64,000 bases of DNA from the NCBI GenBank assembly GCA_910591455.2, contig OU342823.1, forward strand, positions 110,001 to 174,000. Reading direction: 5' to 3'. The notes beneath the pieces are model-generated. The model was not told the origin of the DNA. It ran no database searches and saw nothing but the letters and a program-made list of their open reading frames with translations. The stretch comes from Pholis gunnellus. Taxonomy: Eukaryota > Chordata > Actinopteri > Perciformes > Pholidae. Of this stretch, positions 21,431-34,325 are shown in pieces; position 1 is the first letter of the stretch; every line of letters starts with the position of its first letter. A program made the translations under genes and the position numbers.

Positions 21431-22041
21431 GTTCAACATTTCAACTTTTTTTTTTTCACTTTTTTAAACTGTTTTCAGCAGTTTAAATGCTTTCGGACTT
21501 CAACATTTTTCAGACAGGTAGTCTCCCATTTCTGTATTTTCAACAATTTGTAATCTTTAAACTTTTTGAATTATTAAGCTTTTGGCAATTTTTTTTTGAA
21601 TTGGATATCTATTTTCAGCAATGTTTTCGCAATTTATTTCAGCTTTCAGCATTCTAACGCATTTTCAGCAGGAAATGCATTTTCTAGTTCTTTATACGTG
21701 GCTGTGGTGTAGTGCTACACTTATACAAATGGGAGCTGGGAGCATTTAATGACATGTCTGTTCGAGACCAGGCGGGGCCTTAACTACCATGCAGGGTTTT
21801 TTGTGACAGATTCGAATCACCTGCCAGCCACTATATCCCAACCCCCCAGCGCAGCCCTTCGACCTCACACATCAGCAGACGACACCGAGAGCAAGGAAGA
21901 ACGCACGTATCGCCACGCGGAGGTATGTTAACCTGACTTTGGACGACGTGAAATGGATTGAGTTGTGTCATTTATTTAACACAGTGCTTTCGGCCGAGAC
22001 AGCGACACCTTGAGTAAAGACGTATCTTTCTTCTTTCAGAG

Positions 22042-23360
22042 ATGACCAGACCAAAGCTAGTCAACCGTTGTCCTCTCTGTGAGAAGGTGTGCGCGGCGAT
22101 GCCCCGCCACCTCAAGAGCGGGCACGGTGTTCTGAACCCCGCGGAGAGGAAGATCCTGGTGGTGCTGTCGACAGGCAGGGTGAACATTCAAAAAGAAAAA
22201 TGCCCAGTCTTGGGCTATCGCTATCAAAGCACAAGACTGGACAGGCACATCGTGCAAGGCCACCCGGAGCTCGACCGAAGGCGCGGGAGTCGCACCAGAG
22301 AGCGGCCAAATATTGAGCGACGGTGAAGCTCCTCGCCGATTTGAGAGCCTCCAACCCCGACACAACGATGACGACGGCGCTGGACCTCCAGCCAGTAGAT
22401 GAGGGCGAGCACCGGCTGAGGGAGGAGGAGGAGGAGGACACCTCTTAAGAGAACAGGCGGCTAACGAGGAGGCTCGGCAAAGTCGAACTGAACCAGAGCT
22501 CTCAAACTCAACCAAAGGTTGATAAAGAAATGCCGGTGTATCCCCGAGGCCCAAGCTGTGAGTGAGGGGGGCAACAGAAAGGAAGAAGCCAGGGCCAGCA
22601 TCCAGCCACCACCTGGAGAGGATGACCTGGAGCCACGAGACGGGGCCAGCATCTAGCCACCACCTGGAGAGGACGACATGGAGCCTCCGGGGGCAGCGAG
22701 AGAGGTCTCGGTGTGAGGAGCCTTCCCGAGTCGATAGGTAAGAAGGAAGAGCACATTGTGCGGGTGGTTCAATGCTAATCATTTTGAATTTTGCATTGCA
22801 GTTGCCTACCTGGAGGAATACAAGAAATACCAAGAAGGGAGTGCACCCTCCCACAAGAAGAGAGATAATGAGTTGGCAAAATGTGGGAGAATACAATTGT
22901 TTATTTCATTCCTCTCACACGGGAAAACAGAGGTCAGCACCTGGAGGTTTCTGCACGACATGGACGGGATAAGATGGTAAGTCTAAGTCTAAGTCTTGTT
23001 TCCCCCCATGCACACGGAGCACAGGACTGATAATAAATAGCCGTATTTCTTTCCGCAGCTACGCCGGCTACCTACGGTCCGAGGGGAAAACAGTTACCGC
23101 GGTGAACTTTTACTTGAAGAATGTGCGCCAGTTCTGCGTGTACTTCTCGGAGACCCCGGACCCCAACTCTCGCCTCTCCAACGCCGAGATAACGGGCGTG
23201 TGAGGGCACTGAAGTCCGTCACGTCTGGCCTCTCAAACGACGTGGTGCTGCACCAGATGCGGGTCAAAGCCGGAAAAATGAAGCAAATCATTTCCAGGGT
23301 CACCCTCTACAGGTGCCAGCAAATGAGCAAGGAGAGGATCCCCGGCCCGGGATACTGGGT
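22042..23360 (+). pseudogene. Broken multi-exon gene: zinc-finger-like start and recombinase core-like region
   Basis: A TTCTTCTTTCAG acceptor precedes ATG 22042. The first part has paired C/H motifs (CPLCEKVCAAMPRHLKSGHG and a second set, CPVLGY…LDRHIVQGH) resembling C2H2 fingers. A frameshift at about 22320 and stops follow. Two further exon-like blocks have good splice sites: 22802-22979 (AYLEEYKKYQEG; RFLHDMDGIR) and 23059-23358 (YLRSEGKTVTAVNFYLKNVR; VVLHQMRVKAGKM). The helical layout resembles the N-terminal core-binding part of tyrosine recombinases as in Crypton-type genes, but this is only a resemblance. A frameshift at about 23200 breaks the last block, and no catalytic region follows. 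It is probably a dead copy of a multicopy teleost gene or transposon. Confidence 0.4.
22604..22690 (+). repeat. Two tandem copies of a 48-bp-type unit
   Basis: GGCCAGCATCCAGCCACCAC followed by CTGGAGAGGA is repeated with small changes (starts about 22597 and 22645) inside the broken gene. Confidence 0.7.
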
Positions 23361-23421
23361 AAGACAGAGATGGAAATGCACCTGCGTGTGGGTCTCTCTC
23401 CAAGGCGCTGGAGGTGCTTTT

Positions 23422-23570
23422 GGCGACTGTGGCTGAGTGGAGAGCAGGGCCGTCTTTCAATCAGAGGGTTGGTGGTTCAAACCCTGGCTCTGGCACCACT
23501 AGTTACAAGTCAATGTGTCCTTGAGCAAGACACTTAACCCCGAAAATTGCTCGTCTGCGTAGCAGTGAAA
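23422..23570 (+). mobile_element. tRNA-derived SINE
   Basis: GGCGACTGTGGCTGAGTGG matches a polymerase III box A region, and GGTTCAAACCC is box B about 50 bp later. Then TGTCCTTGAGCAAGACACTT, typical of teleost tRNA-derived SINE bodies. The 3' end is not sharply defined. Confidence 0.75.
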
Positions 23571-23691
23571 GTGAAGACCATGTTGACGTATGATGTTACC
23601 AAGAGGGAGCACCAGTCAATCTTTTACAGCTCGCAACAGAGTACACTGAACAGGCAAAGGGCATAGTGATAAATACTGATAAAATAGTCCT

Positions 23692-24335
23692 GCGTTTCAT
23701 GTTAGAAAGATGAGTGCGTTCTGCGTTTCATGTTAGAAAGATGAGTGCGTTCTGCGTTTCATGTTAGAAAGATGAGTGCGTTCTGCGTTTCATGTTAGAA
23801 AGATGAGTGCGTTCTGTGTTTCATGTTAGAAAGATGAGTGCGTTCTGTGTTTCATGTTAGAAAGATGAGGGCGTTCTGTGTTTCATGTTAGAAAGATGAG
23901 GGCGTTCTGTGTTTCATGTTAGAAAGATGAGGGCGTTCTGTGTTTCATGTTAGAAAGATGAATGCGTTCTGTTTCATGTTAGAAAGATGAGTGCGTTCTG
24001 TGTTTCATGTTAGAAAGATGAGTGCATTCTGTGTTTCATGTTAGAAAGATGAATGCGTTCTGTTTCATGTTAGAAAGATGAGTGCGTTCTGTGTTTCATG
24101 TTAGAAAGATGAGGGCGTTCTGTGTTTCATGTTAGAAAGATAAGTGCGTTCTGTGTTTCATGTTAGAAAGATGAATGCGTTCTGTTTCATGTTAGAAAGA
24201 TGAGTGCGTTCTGTGTTTCATGTTAGAAAGATGAGTGCGTTCTGTGTTTCATGTTAGAAAGATGAATGCGTTCTGTTTCATGTTAGAAAGATGAGTGCGT
24301 TCTGTGTTTCATGTTAGAAAGAGATGAGGGCGTTC
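23692..24335 (+). repeat. 31-bp minisatellite, about 20 copies
   Basis: The unit is GTTTCATGTTAGAAAGATGA followed by GTGCGTTCTGC or a variant. Four identical GC-ending copies start the array. Later copies carry GGGCG, AATGCG (29-bp, lacking GT) and GTGCA variants. Confidence 0.97.
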
Positions 24336-24712
24336 TCTGTTTGTTTTGGGAAATGAGCCAAACACGTGTAAGCAATTGTGAAAAACTGTAATAGCTATTG
24401 TGTACATACGAACTGGTGAAAAAGTGCATACACGTATATGTTTGCTTATTTTTGTGCAGCGTTGTTGTCCTTGTTTTGGCTGGATGTCTAAAAGCATCTT
24501 CCTGTAATTACATTGAGAGTCACTAGAATCTGGAGACAAACTCTTGGCCAGTAAAGTCAATCCTCCTTCTCTTAGCTTTATTTCAAGTATTAAAGTATGA
24601 CCCCTTGACAAAAACAAACTTCTATTGTATAAAGTTACTCTGTGGTGTAGAAATGACACAAGATTATGGAAAAAATAAAAGTAATCCTAAAATACACAAT
24701 TCATTAATTAAA
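24336..24712. other. Non-coding stretch
   Basis: No gene is supported. Minus-strand frame 24309-24659 has no recognisable domain. Confidence 0.3.
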
Positions 24713-24905
24713 GGATGGAGCACGCCCAACTGGTAGAGACCCTGGGGAAGACCCAGGACACGCTGGAGGGATTACATCTCCCCCAGAATGAGCTGCAAAA
24801 TGTTGCAGGGGAGAGGGAAGTCTGGGTCAGCCTGCTTGGCCTGCTGCCACGTGACCCGATCCCGGATAAGCGGAGGACAATGGATGGATGGATGAATGGA
24901 ATTCT
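24713..24905 (+). mobile_element. 3' end of a teleost LINE with TGGA/GATG tail
   Basis: GACCCTGGGGAAGACCCAGG, GAGAGGGAAGTCTGGG and CCGGATAAGCGGAGGA match the 3' ends of common teleost LINEs. The tail ATGGATGGATGGATG resembles Rex3/RTE tails. The clade is uncertain. Confidence 0.6.
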
Positions 24906-26148
24906 AAATGTAAGAACCTACTATTCCACTGTGGTTGCTACCTATACATTATAGCAGAAGCTGAATAAAATAGTAGTTTTAGATAGTGCTCTATAGATTA
25001 GTAGTGAGAGATAGCGATAGTCATAATATCCCCCCCCCCCAAAAAAAGACAAAAACGATGTGCTTTACAGGTTTGTTTTTAGGTTTTATTTTGATTCTTT
25101 GGAAAATAATACACAGTTATGCTTATAAAAAAATAAACATTTATGTTCCGCCAATAGAGACATATACTGTTTGAAGTGAAGTATAGAAACGTCCCTTAGA
25201 CTATTAAACAGTCCAGCATTTGTCCAACATTTGACAAAAAGTAGCCTCTGGGCAAAGGGTACTTGGTAATATAATCCACAGTAGAGTGCTGCAGGGATGA
25301 CGTGTTCTTGTGGGCCAACCTGGAAGCTAACATCGCACTGGTTACCTCCACAAAAAGGGCTTCCGTTGGTTTTTAGATTTGTGCAGAAAATAATCTTTGT
25401 GGCAAACAAACATGTATGTTACTTGTTTAGCAAGATAATCTTCACATATGAACAGCACTTTTGCCACAGTCACATGACCACCACAGACCCAAGTAGTCTC
25501 ATTTAGCCACTTGTACGGTGGCCCTGAGGGTCAAAACACGGCATTCCAGAAAACACAAGGAAAAGGCACGTATTGGAAAATGATTCCTTGTCTCTGATGG
25601 CATCGCTTCAAACAGAAGTACTTTTTGAATGTCTTTGTCTTTTGGATTTCGAGCAGAGTGGATGCCTTGTGGCACATTGATGCCTCTCACAGGTTGGGAT
25701 AATAAGATCAAATAAAAGATTATTCATCCCGAGGGAAATCACCAAGGAGCAGTTGCAATTGCACTTCTTTGTATTCGCCGTCTTATTGTATCTTATCCAC
25801 TGATCAGTGAGAGGCAGCAATGAGCCACAAAGCATCGAGTGTAAGAGGAAGAATAAGAGGAAGTACTTCTGTAGACTGACGGTGCATGCAAGCAGCAACG
25901 AGGAATCATTATCCAATACGAACCCACCTTTTCATGTTTGAGTCCCGCCTTAATGTCTTGTTTTCTCTTTTGCTGCTGTGGCGTTTTCTCAAATGTCGTA
26001 GTGTTTTCTAAAGTTCAAAAGATCCATTGACTTCGAGACAAGGGAACTGGAAGTGCAAAAGTACATATGAATTTCTGGGTTCCAGGATTTCTTTCTGCAG
26101 CCCTCTATGATGAAAAGCATCGTCTCGTCCTTCAAAGTGCTCCAAGCG
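24906..26148. other. Region 3' of TRDMT1
   Basis: No coding domain is seen. A minus-strand AATAAA at 25085-25090 is a candidate TRDMT1 polyadenylation signal about 1.06 kb after the stop. A C-run/A-run lies at 25030-25047. Confidence 0.35.
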
Positions 26149-26249
26149 CTAGGAGACCAGCAGCTGCAGGAGTCTGGCCACCACCACAACGTTGAGGCTG
26201 TTTCCTAGAACTCTGTGCTGCTGCTTGGTGGTGATCTGCTCCGGAAAGG
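26149..26249 (-). CDS. TRDMT1 exon 11 (C-terminal, stop)
   Basis: Encodes SFPEQITTKQQHRVLGNSLN and VVVVARLLQLLVS, with TAG at 26149-26151. It carries motif X (GNSLNV). Confidence 0.96.
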
Positions 26250-29200
26250 CTGCAAAACACAAATAAAAATAAGAAACAAAATGGCTATGTAATCCATCCC
26301 ATAATATAAAAACTGTTTTATATCACATTGCAGCTAGAATTTGAAAAAAAAAAGAAGCAATAGAAATGTTTGTCTCCGTCTAACAGTCAGACTAATAGAC
26401 CTGGTAGGTTATTGGGCATCTTTTAAAATCTAATTGTGCTTGTGGAAACACTTTAAACTCCTGCCTACTCTACTATGCTCAATGTTTCCTATATGACACA
26501 TGTAGCTGTGCCTACGGTGTAGAATTGTGATAGAATCTGAATTGTAAGTCGCTTTGGATCAAAGCGTCTAATAAATGAATGTTACCTGGCTTAGGTGAAC
26601 AGTAATCCTTCCAAAATAGCTTTCTGGATTGACCAGTGTGTGGTCTGCTCCACACACATGCACGTTGGCCTGCGGGGTGATGTAAACCCCGACCAGTATG
26701 AAAAAGAGTCTCACTCTCACTCACTCACTCACTCACTCACTCTCAGAGGAGGGGTGCAATTTGAATGCTGTCTTTACAAACATTAACGGAAAGAGTGATT
26801 ACATTGTATAGCGTCAACGGCTGACGAATAGACTTACAGAAACTTTGAGGGAAGCCCATGAGGTTGGCAACTTCTCTAGGAGTAAAATAACGCAACTTGA
26901 GTTTCATCAGCTGCTGGAGTTTCTCATCTTCAGAGAACTGGTCAAGACCTCGAAACACATTCTCCATCTGCAGAGCACACAAAACCACACCAACACAAAG
27001 GTGTCATTATTCTGACACTCAATTCTTGTTTAGTGAATGGATGAATACAATTAACCAAAGCATGCCCATGTTCACCAGGGTTATAATAGAAGATTTGGTG
27101 CAAATACAACATTGTGGGACTGTGTAAATCTGACAGTAGGTTGATCTAAAATAACACTCAAATGATGCTTCAGATGTATAATCTAGGAGAGGTCAAAGGA
27201 TCCTGTGTACTGTGTCTGAAGATACGGTGACGTTCATCAACTCACATTCAGTGGTCCAGGAATATTTCATTGTGACTCAGCTTTTATTATGAAGAAACTG
27301 ACAGAAGTATAGCTCGCTTTCCTTCATCAATGTACAGTTAAGACAAAGTGAAAAACGGATTTTACACATTTGTGCAAATGTATTTAAGAAAAAGAAAAAG
27401 AATCATCTTTGATACATTTCTTTACCTGTTTTGGAGTCCACATGTGGAAAAGGTCACAGCTGAAAATGCACATCAGAGCAATTTAAAAGCTCTCGTACGC
27501 CTGCCAATGCGCAATTTCCTTTTAGAAATCCCTAACCCTCCAACGTGGATCTGCCTCGCATCCCACATTCAAAGCACCTCTTGAATGTTATTGCACAGAA
27601 ATGAGCTGCTAATCAGTGGTTCTTTACAGTGAATCACGGCAACTACTGAGAGGAAGACCAAAGAAAGGAATCTTTGAGACACCTCTCATTTTAGAGCCTG
27701 TATCCACATTTCTGGCAGAAAAGCAGCCGCAGGGCTCTGGACAGGGCTTCAACAAATAGCACTTGTTTCTGTTTCTATGACAACAATATCTTGACAACAT
27801 ATCACCACTGTTGCATGATAGACCAGCATCGCTTCTAGTGGTGCAACGGATCATAACACTCCTGGTTCGGATTGGATCAGAACAAAAGAAAAAAAAAGGG
27901 AGCAAATGTAACTTTTAGAGATCCCTGATCACTTTTCTTTTGCCGCTGATGCTAATTGCCGATCATTGATAGTATAGCAGCTGCTCTACTATGGAGCCAA
28001 ATCCAGGCCAATAGTTTTGATCATTTCAAAAACAAATTTGAACCTGAAAGTTCAAGTTAAATGAATATAATAAATAAGTGAATGAAAAAGTTTTTTGGGT
28101 TGAATATCATTTTTCACTTTGTAATTATGATCTTCTAAGAGGTACTTCCTGAATGTGCTGTAAATTCAACAGGTGCATACTAATCTGAAAGATGCCACCA
28201 GAACAAGGAGAGGCTGACTGGGTTGATGAGTCTACTGTCCTTTTGAAGTGTCCTTGAGCCAGACACTGAACCCCAGGTTGGCCCATGAGCGCTTTACAGC
28301 AGCCCACTGCTCCTCATACTTAGGATGGGTTAAAAGCAGAGGTCAAATGTCATCATCGTATATGACGATTGTAATTAAGTTAAAGTTTTAGTTAAACCCA
28401 AGCAGTTTATCATTTGTCATTCCAATACCGTCTTTACTGCTGGATAGTCTCAGTGACATTTTAAAGCACATTCTGTCATTCATTTTGGATTTCCAATGTA
28501 GGGCTTAAGCAGTGTGTCTGCAGGTGTAGTTAACTAACAACAACTACTATATTTTCTAAAATTAGACAAGAGAATAAGAGTTGCTGCGCACAGGATCACT
28601 GCTCCGCCACAGCTGCTGCAGTCCAGCGTGTGTCCACCATGTATCATGATTCCTGTATTTAGTGCCAATTAACTAAAGACAGTGTTTTTTAACTGTCTTC
28701 ACACATACAAGGAGCAGCAAGGTTTTCCTGTTTGTAGTTAATGAGAGAGAAGGAGGGAGGTGGTCTGTTGAACATGCGGCGCATTCTGTAAAACACTTCA
28801 AACTATATTATGAATGTGCTGCTGAACAACAGACACTTCTGAAAGCTTTCCAGCTGACATTGAACCACGGTGGAGCCGTGACTGAGCGGGAGTGCAGACG
28901 TACAGTGGGTTTAAAGGGGCATGTGCCTAATTCCAAATGAAGACATTGAACGCAGACACAGTCCTCAGCTGTTGTGTCTTGTTGATGCCTGTACTGAAAT
29001 CAAAACCTACCTTTGTTTCCATGCAGCACTGCAGTACTGAGCCGGTTCCCTCCACATACCGGCCGTAGCTATGGATAAAACACATGATGAAACACAATCA
29101 AACAACAGCATTTCTAAGTGATCGCTTTAACAGTGTTCAACTAACCACAGACAGAAACAACAGGAATGACAGACCCTATCAACCAGGTTATCAAATACCC

Positions 29201-32200
29201 CCATGTACACTCTTGGGCCGCTCAGATTGCAGGTGAACCGACCCAGGACCCATATCGGACTGATTCAAATTACACTCAGTCATGTTTAACTGGCACGGGT
29301 CTGTGTGTCTGATTGTCGATGTCTAATACCAAAGTGTATACGAACAGACAGCTCTGATCACATGGTATGCCATTGTCACTGCAGGAGAAAATAGTTTAGT
29401 AAATAAAGATGCATAAAGATGCAATTTTTTAAGAATTGAAATCACGAGTATTAAAGCTACTATGAGCTGATGCTGGGCATGGAGCGAGACCTCAGGGAGA
29501 GATCCCTCTCCCAGGGTGGATAGAAGTGTGATAGATCATAATAGCTAATGTGTACAGAATCAACAACATAATAAAACTACAATACAGCCAATCCATGACA
29601 GAAATAATACAAACAATGACAGTAGTAATGGCACTAGTAGCACTAAGAACAGAAATAGTTCATCTGTCTGTGAATAAATGCTACAACTCAAGAACCAAGC
29701 CAAGCTCCTGTGTCACCCCCTGATTAAAGTGAAGGGTTAGCCCAAACGCTAGCAACCGCTCAGGCACGCTAAATGTTGACTGACCGTCAAGGCGGACCAG
29801 CTACTCTCCTTTAAAGCTAGGGAAGGCAATCTTGACAAACTAGATAGAGACTGGATTTTACAAATGGTCCAACCAAAAAATAAAAAAGCCCAGTTTTGCC
29901 AACTCTTTTCTATTGATAGTAACTAGCAATATTACAATACATCCAAAAATGTGCAGCTGTGCAGCTAGCAGCTGGTGGAAGAGACTCTGGTAACGTGTAA
30001 AGAGGGCAGAATGTGCACCGGCAGAGGGGCAGGTAGCTCATCCAATCATTCCATTTGGGCTAAATGGAATGATTGGACGAGCTTATTACAGTCGACAGGC
30101 ACAGATACTGGATTTCTTTTTTTTTTACCAGAGCATTGATTCATTGATTGCTGTCGGGATGTAATGAAAATTGAAATCTAACAAAGTGACAGGCTGCTCT
30201 GCTGAGTTTGTTTTTTATTTTTAATATTTCTTTTAACTGTTAAACTGATAGCGTGGTTAAATGGTTGATTATTAATATCCCTACTGCAAACTATACTCTG
30301 AATCAGGAAATGACAAATCTGAATATTAAAATGTGTTACAGTCAGATCTGATGAAAATAAATCATGTTTACAATTCATCAAAAAGAAAATGGATGCATCC
30401 CCTACCTAGTTGCATTTATTATTTCATTCCTGTGAAGCTAGTGACAGTTAGATGAAGAGTACTCACCCTTTAGTAAAGCACACAGACCTCCTGCATGTGG
30501 GCTGAACAATGTCCAGGAGCAGAGCATATCGCAGCAGTATCTTGGGAGGAAGAAGATAGTGTTCCATGTTTACTTCCTTCAGCGGTTCCAGGAAGTCTTG
30601 GATCTGCCTGATGGACAGATCTCTGTTCTGACTCATCTTCCTCTGGGCATCCATTTGTGTCTCTTGTTTATAGAGGACATGACCCTCTTCTGGCTGGCAG
30701 GTATCTGGGCGGAGAGGACTCGAGACTGTGTGCTGCTCAGGAGAATCACTCTCAGCAGGGTGTGGGAAGGCATCTAAAATCTAAGATCACATACTTTATC
30801 AAAAGCCTTTTATAAACACGACTAGTATTGTGAGGTCCTAACATCATCTAATACCCAACAAACTTGGTTTCATGAAGGACCAAGACACTTGGTCTATGTT
30901 CATGGTCAATTCACGGAGGTCAGTTCTGAAGGTTGAGTTGTGAACTACCTGGAGGTATACATGTCTGAGTGTATACATGAGTATGTGCAGTATTTTATCC
31001 CTCCATTTGTCCCCCCCCCCCTCCAGTCTGCTCTCTCATTGGTTCTTGCATCTCAGTCTCAGCTTAAAAATCAATATATGAGCTGGGTTGAGTGTCGTAA
31101 CAACAACCATGTAACAAAATCAGTGTGTGTTTTTTAAAGTCAATCTTAATACAGTACTTCTTAGTTGGTCGCTCCATTTGTTCCCCCTGTGGCTACACAG
31201 AGGTCCTTTCTAAATGCAATTTCAATTTGAGTGATGGGGACAAATTCCACAGGCCTTGTTCTGTACAAAAATGAGGTCTTAAGTTCAGTTGGAATGACTT
31301 GTGGAAGATTATAGGGTCTATTAATGTCTACAACTGGCACACGGCCAACAGAAATTCTAGACGGCGAGTTTGAAGTGCAAAGTTGTGGCAGCACACCAGT
31401 TGTTTCAGCAATAGCATGCTATTAGCCCGGTTAGTCAAGCTCAATAGACAACAATTTGTGCACAACTGTATGCCCACATTGTTCAACTGAAGTCAGTTTA
31501 CTGATGACGGCATCACCCGAATGTGTCAATTAGCTGAACACTACCAAAAAAATGTAAATAAAAAAGTGAACGCCAAGTCCTTCTCTCCACAGCGTCCAGG
31601 CAGCCTCCCTCTGTCCAACAGTGTTCATCACTGTGTATGTATGGAACCATGCTCCATTGTCAAAGTGCTTAAGCTTTTACTACAGTGTGCCGTCACACAG
31701 ACTGACTTATTAGTCAGTCTGCTGTTCAGGAATTCTCAACAGGTCAGAGTCTTATGATGGAGCGTTACATTGATATGGAATGTAAATGTATATTACAGAC
31801 ATCTGTGGTAACTAGTTGTTTGTATTTTTTCTTATTGATGATATGCCAGTATGTTGGTGCCACACGGTTTACATTTTGAAGAAGATACCCACTTAACTTG
31901 TGAAGCTTCATATTAGTTCCACCTGAACTTAAGAGTTCATTTAGGCACAGAACGAGGTGGCCACATAATAAAGATAATCTTCTTCAGCACTGGTAACATA
32001 TCTAAAACATGTTGCTCCCTGGGGGAATGGCTATATCCCTCTTCGGGCTCTGAATATTTTCCAGCCACCGTTGAAATTTGTCCAGTTCACCCAACAACTT
32101 GTAATGTTGTTCAATCCATAAGCTCGGAGTCATTCTGTTTGCTTTTCTGCCTTGTGTCTGCACATGAAACTTCTGTCTCTACAGTAAATGGAATTCATGT

Positions 32201-34285
32201 AACCAAAAAAAATAAGTAACTAAACCAAAATGTGAAAAATATGCACTATTACCGAGCACTAGCACCAAAATGTTTTTCTGACACATTTCATGTCAGGATT
32301 TCGGTCAGCAAGCCTCACCTTTGAACTCTGGGTGCTTTCGTTTTCTGCTGACAGCTTAGCAGTCAGGAAATAACGCAGTCTTGAATTTGGGATCCCAACC
32401 TGGATTTATGAATAGAACGGTGATATAAATACAATGTATTTCACGAAATTAGTCACACAGTGTGTCTTTCTTACACTGGTGGGTGAGACCATGATCTCCT
32501 GGAAAGTGTATCCGCATTCCATGAGTGTCTTCACCAAGCGCTCCCTAGAATAGAAGAATAGAAGTTTAATATGAGAAATGGTCCTGAGACGCTGGAAAAG
32601 CACCATCTTTCTACAGAGTTTGTCTTTGATAATTGCCATCAATAACATGTTTCATTTATTTTCATTATAGATGTCATTCTGGCCACAGAAATGCTAGAGG
32701 GCTTTTGATTTGAAATGGAAGGAGGAAGTATTACATCTGTATTATACTTTTTCCCCATGTCTGTGACATATTCTAAAGACATAGACATTAAGACTGTAGT
32801 GAAATGTGCAATATTGCTGGCATGACGTCAAAATGACTATCACGAGATCTATTTCTTCCTCACATGGAAAACATAGGCGAAACGCTGAACTCTAGATGAG
32901 CCACAGCCAAGCCGTGTGGCTGCTCTAACCTGTTAACATGGCCACAGAATAATAAGAAGAGGTTTCGCAACACTAGCGCTGCTCTAGTAGGCGACATGGC
33001 CTGGACGTAAGGGTCCAAATGACATTGGAAATGAGATTGTCAGCATCTCTGCCTCATGCCGTTGCACCTTGTCCGATGCTTAAAAACGTTATCCCTCATC
33101 CTTTTTCTGATGGCGGCTATCTAATGAAGACATAAAATGTCCAATATTACAAAAGGACAACTTGTACTTTGGATGTAATACATAAGTGCTGTAATACATA
33201 AGTGGCTGGGGTTGGTAGATTTTGCGGATGGACCTGATTTGCGGTTGGGGGTTTAAGCATTTTAAATGTGCAACTATATATGTGTACATGCATGTATGTA
33301 TGTATGTATGTCTGTGTATATATCTTTCATTTCATTTATTTCTTAGTTTATTTTTAACGTATCCAACTGTCTCACTGAGCTTTCTGTTGTTACTATTGCC
33401 TTGTTTTTGCTGCTTTGACTATCAAAGCACTTTGTGAACTAAATTATTTTTAAAATTTGCATCAAAAGGAATGTAAACAGCATCAACAAAAACAATTCTC
33501 TGGGCAGATAATATGGCAGAAAACATTGTCCATCAACTTTGACTGTGTTTGAGCATCAAGCATACTTTGTCAACTGTTATAATGAAAACGGTCTAAGCTC
33601 TTTTGAGGATTTTTAATGTTACTTTAACAAATTATTTTTTTCAGAGTGGAAAAACATGTGCATGCTGCCTGAGTCCAGACCTTTGAATTCAGCCCCTCCA
33701 TTGAGTTTGAGGTGACTGATTTGTCTGGCATGGTGACATGAAACAGACTTTTCTTGGTTAAAATGTAACCAACCAATGAGCTCCGTTTGGAGACTAATGA
33801 TTAACTAATTAACACCAGGGGCGGGACTAATGCCCTTGTCAAGCGGTTGTGAAGCTTTGTCGAGCTGTGCGGCGTCGATGCCACTTTTTCTTGATTGTAG
33901 TGTATTTTATACTTCGCTCTACTCCACTCTTAAAACCCCAGCATTACTTCTCAAAAACAATGGCTTCGCATCAGTGTTGACTTAAAATGCTGTTAGATTC
34001 CTGTAGATACGTTGGTCTCTAGTGATTGGATAGGAAAATAAACTTAGTGGAGTCAATGTCAGACTGAAGATCAAAACTGAGTTGACAATACTGTTTATAT
34101 GTATGGATGAATATCCCGTTAACATCATGCAATTACAATCAGCAGCAGTTGCACTGTAAAAGCATTGATTGATTTATTAGATGTCTCACAAAGAACTCAT
34201 GGCCCTCTTCGTTCATATTGACATAAGACAACTGGTGCCTCTGCTCATCTTTTGATTCATTTCCATAAGTATGATTACTTTGGGA

Positions 34286-34325
<40 letters not shown>

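Noticed and set aside
22057..22896. 279-codon minus-strand frame
   Set aside because: Low-complexity shadow over the broken zinc-finger gene. The plus strand has the recognisable fingers and splice sites.
23692..24335. Possible CRISPR-like array
   Set aside because: The 31-bp units are contiguous with no unique spacers, and the context is a vertebrate genome. It is a minisatellite.
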